This document shows, piece after piece, positions 33,790 through 34,685 of a DNA stretch of 34,685 bases (its first letter is position 1; every line of letters starts with the position of its first letter). The stretch covers positions 1-34,685 of the forward strand of contig JAFSHK010000044.1 in NCBI GenBank assembly GCA_017440375.1, given 5' to 3'. The position numbers and the translations under genes were made by a program. The stretch is from Lachnospiraceae bacterium (lineage in GTDB: Bacteria; Bacillota; Clostridia; Lachnospirales; Lachnospiraceae). Under the pieces are notes generated by a model. That model was not told the origin of the DNA. It did no database searches and saw only the letters and a list, made by a program, of their open reading frames with translations.

Positions 33790-34378
33790 ATGATAAAAAT
33801 TGCAATATGCGATGATGAAAAGCAGGATAGAGAACGGTTGCAGGAATTAGTTTATGAATATGCGCAGAAGTATGAGCAAACATATAAGATAGAAATATTT
33901 GAATCAGGCGAAGGATATTTGAATAGTGGACTTGTTGCAGATATTCTTTTTTTGGATATCATTATGAACAATAAAGATGGAATTCAGATAGGGGAAGAAG
34001 TTCGGAAGCAAAAGGGGAATACGATTATTATATATACAACCAATTTGAATGAAAAGATGGCAATTGCTTTTAATCGAATCCATTCTTTCGGGTATCTGAT
34101 GAAACCAATTAAAAGTAAAGATTGTGACGAAAGACAGACATTACATATGTAAAGAGAAAATAACGGATATAGCAGAGAAGATGCGCGAATATGAGTTTAT
34201 GATGTCGCATCAGAGTTTTGTGGTAAATCTGTATTGTATTGAGAAATTTGCGGATCAGGCACTCATTATGAAAAATGGTGATACGGTATATTTGGCGCAG
34301 AAGCGAACGGCAGCGATAAGAAAGCGTTTGATGCAGTTGGCTAATGAATTAGGACAGGATGGAGGAAAGAGAGTTTAA
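33790..34378 (+). pseudogene. AgrA/LytTR response regulator, broken by internal deletion
   Basis: The first reading frame (33790-34152, start after GGAAGAGGAATG) is a receiver domain: ICDDEKQD acid pocket, LFLDIIMNNKDG with the phosphoryl Asp, and FGYLMKPIKSKD with the conserved Lys-Pro. It then runs out of frame at a junction near 34115-34130. A +1 frame continues as the end of a LytTR DNA-binding domain, KIVTKDRHYICKEKI to GGKRV, stop at 34376-34378. Compared with normal proteins of about 240 residues, roughly 40-50 residues including the front of the LytTR domain are missing. The broken gene probably cannot bind DNA. It was the regulator of an agr-like two-component system. Confidence 0.85.
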
Positions 34379-34392
34379 CTCTGTAAGTGAAG

Positions 34393-34685
34393 ATGAGTAT
34401 TTATTATAACAGTTGGCAGCTACTTGATGTTATAGGTAAGTTAATATCTTGTGTGGTAACCACTTCTATTGTGTTTCAATATTTTGATGCGAAATATAAA
34501 AGAACATATCAGTCTAAATTACTTTATATATGTTGGATAATATGTTGCTTGTTAGCAAATTTTCTACTGTATCTGTTGGACAAACCGATTATCAATATCG
34601 GTTTCTGGATAACGGCGATAACCTTGACAGGAATGCTATTTTATTATGATGAAACCATGAATAAGAAAAAATACTATTTGACTAA
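34393..34685 (+). CDS. Partial membrane protein, probable agr-type histidine kinase sensor domain
   Basis: An ATG at 34393 opens a frame of 97 codons to the window edge without a stop. The protein begins MSIYYNSWQLLDVIGKLISC and has three likely membrane segments (near 13-28, 45-60 and 70-83). This is the style of the GHKL/AgrC-type sensor kinases that follow LytTR regulators. The kinase domain would lie beyond the window. The assignment rests on position and membrane pattern only. Confidence 0.65.
   Translation, partial: MSIYYNSWQLLDVIGKLISCVVTTSIVFQYFDAKYKRTYQSKLLYICWIICCLLANFLLYLLDKPIINIGFWITAITLTGMLFYYDETMNKKKYYLT

Noticed and set aside
1-34685. CRISPR array
   Set aside because: No series of regularly spaced identical repeats was seen; the His-rich repeats are coding.

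Overview
The window looks like the chromosome of a low-GC, Gram-positive, anaerobic gut-type member of the Clostridia, most likely family Lachnospiraceae. Supporting this are the dgt-dnaG-rpoD-trmK gene order, Shine-Dalgarno sites of the AGGAGG type, a GerMN-domain lipoprotein, a T-box leader and a tRNA set without encoded CCA. The family is an inference from gene content and protein style; I cannot name a species.

Positions 1-3176 are a decayed prophage. A leftward partial gene abuts a 5'-truncated MuF-type minor capsid gene that is also broken by an in-frame stop. After it come two small ORFs, a phage-borne tRNA-Arg(CCU), and a GP20 scaffold gene joined by deletion to an M15 peptidase. The remnant ends next to a tRNA-Leu(AAG) gene on the minus strand.

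Positions 3400-10835 hold metabolic and accessory genes: a two-domain bacteriohemerythrin, a YbaK-type tRNA deacylase, a second tRNA-Leu(CAG), nagB-nagA (GlcNAc-6-P catabolism) and a GerMN lipoprotein. A divergent trio follows: a condensation-type acyltransferase and a zinc-ribbon membrane protein on the minus strand, and an HSL-type hydrolase on the plus strand.

Positions 10972-17830 are the conserved information-processing block: dgt, dnaG, rpoD, trmK, a large TGS/uridine-kinase-like nucleoside kinase, and rnpB (RNase P RNA) with its terminator.

Positions 17900-29351 carry an exported trypsin-like protease with a membrane protein, an aldose-epimerase-like gene and a two-gene ABC exporter. 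Next are two adjacent G3E GTPases, one with a large His-rich metal-binding insert and one fused to a TIGR03943-like domain. They are followed by a NatA/NatB-type exporter whose permease is fused to a CPBP protease, then a YlmH-like S4 protein and a PF06541 membrane protein.

Positions 29356-33580 contain a PHP-family phosphoesterase on the minus strand and, divergently, a complete T-box leader with a UGG (Trp) specifier. The T-box controls a three-gene ABC importer of the trpXYZ type and is the clearest regulatory system here. Positions 33790-34685 hold an agr-type response regulator broken by an internal deletion, followed by the start of a membrane protein that is probably its histidine kinase, cut by the window edge.
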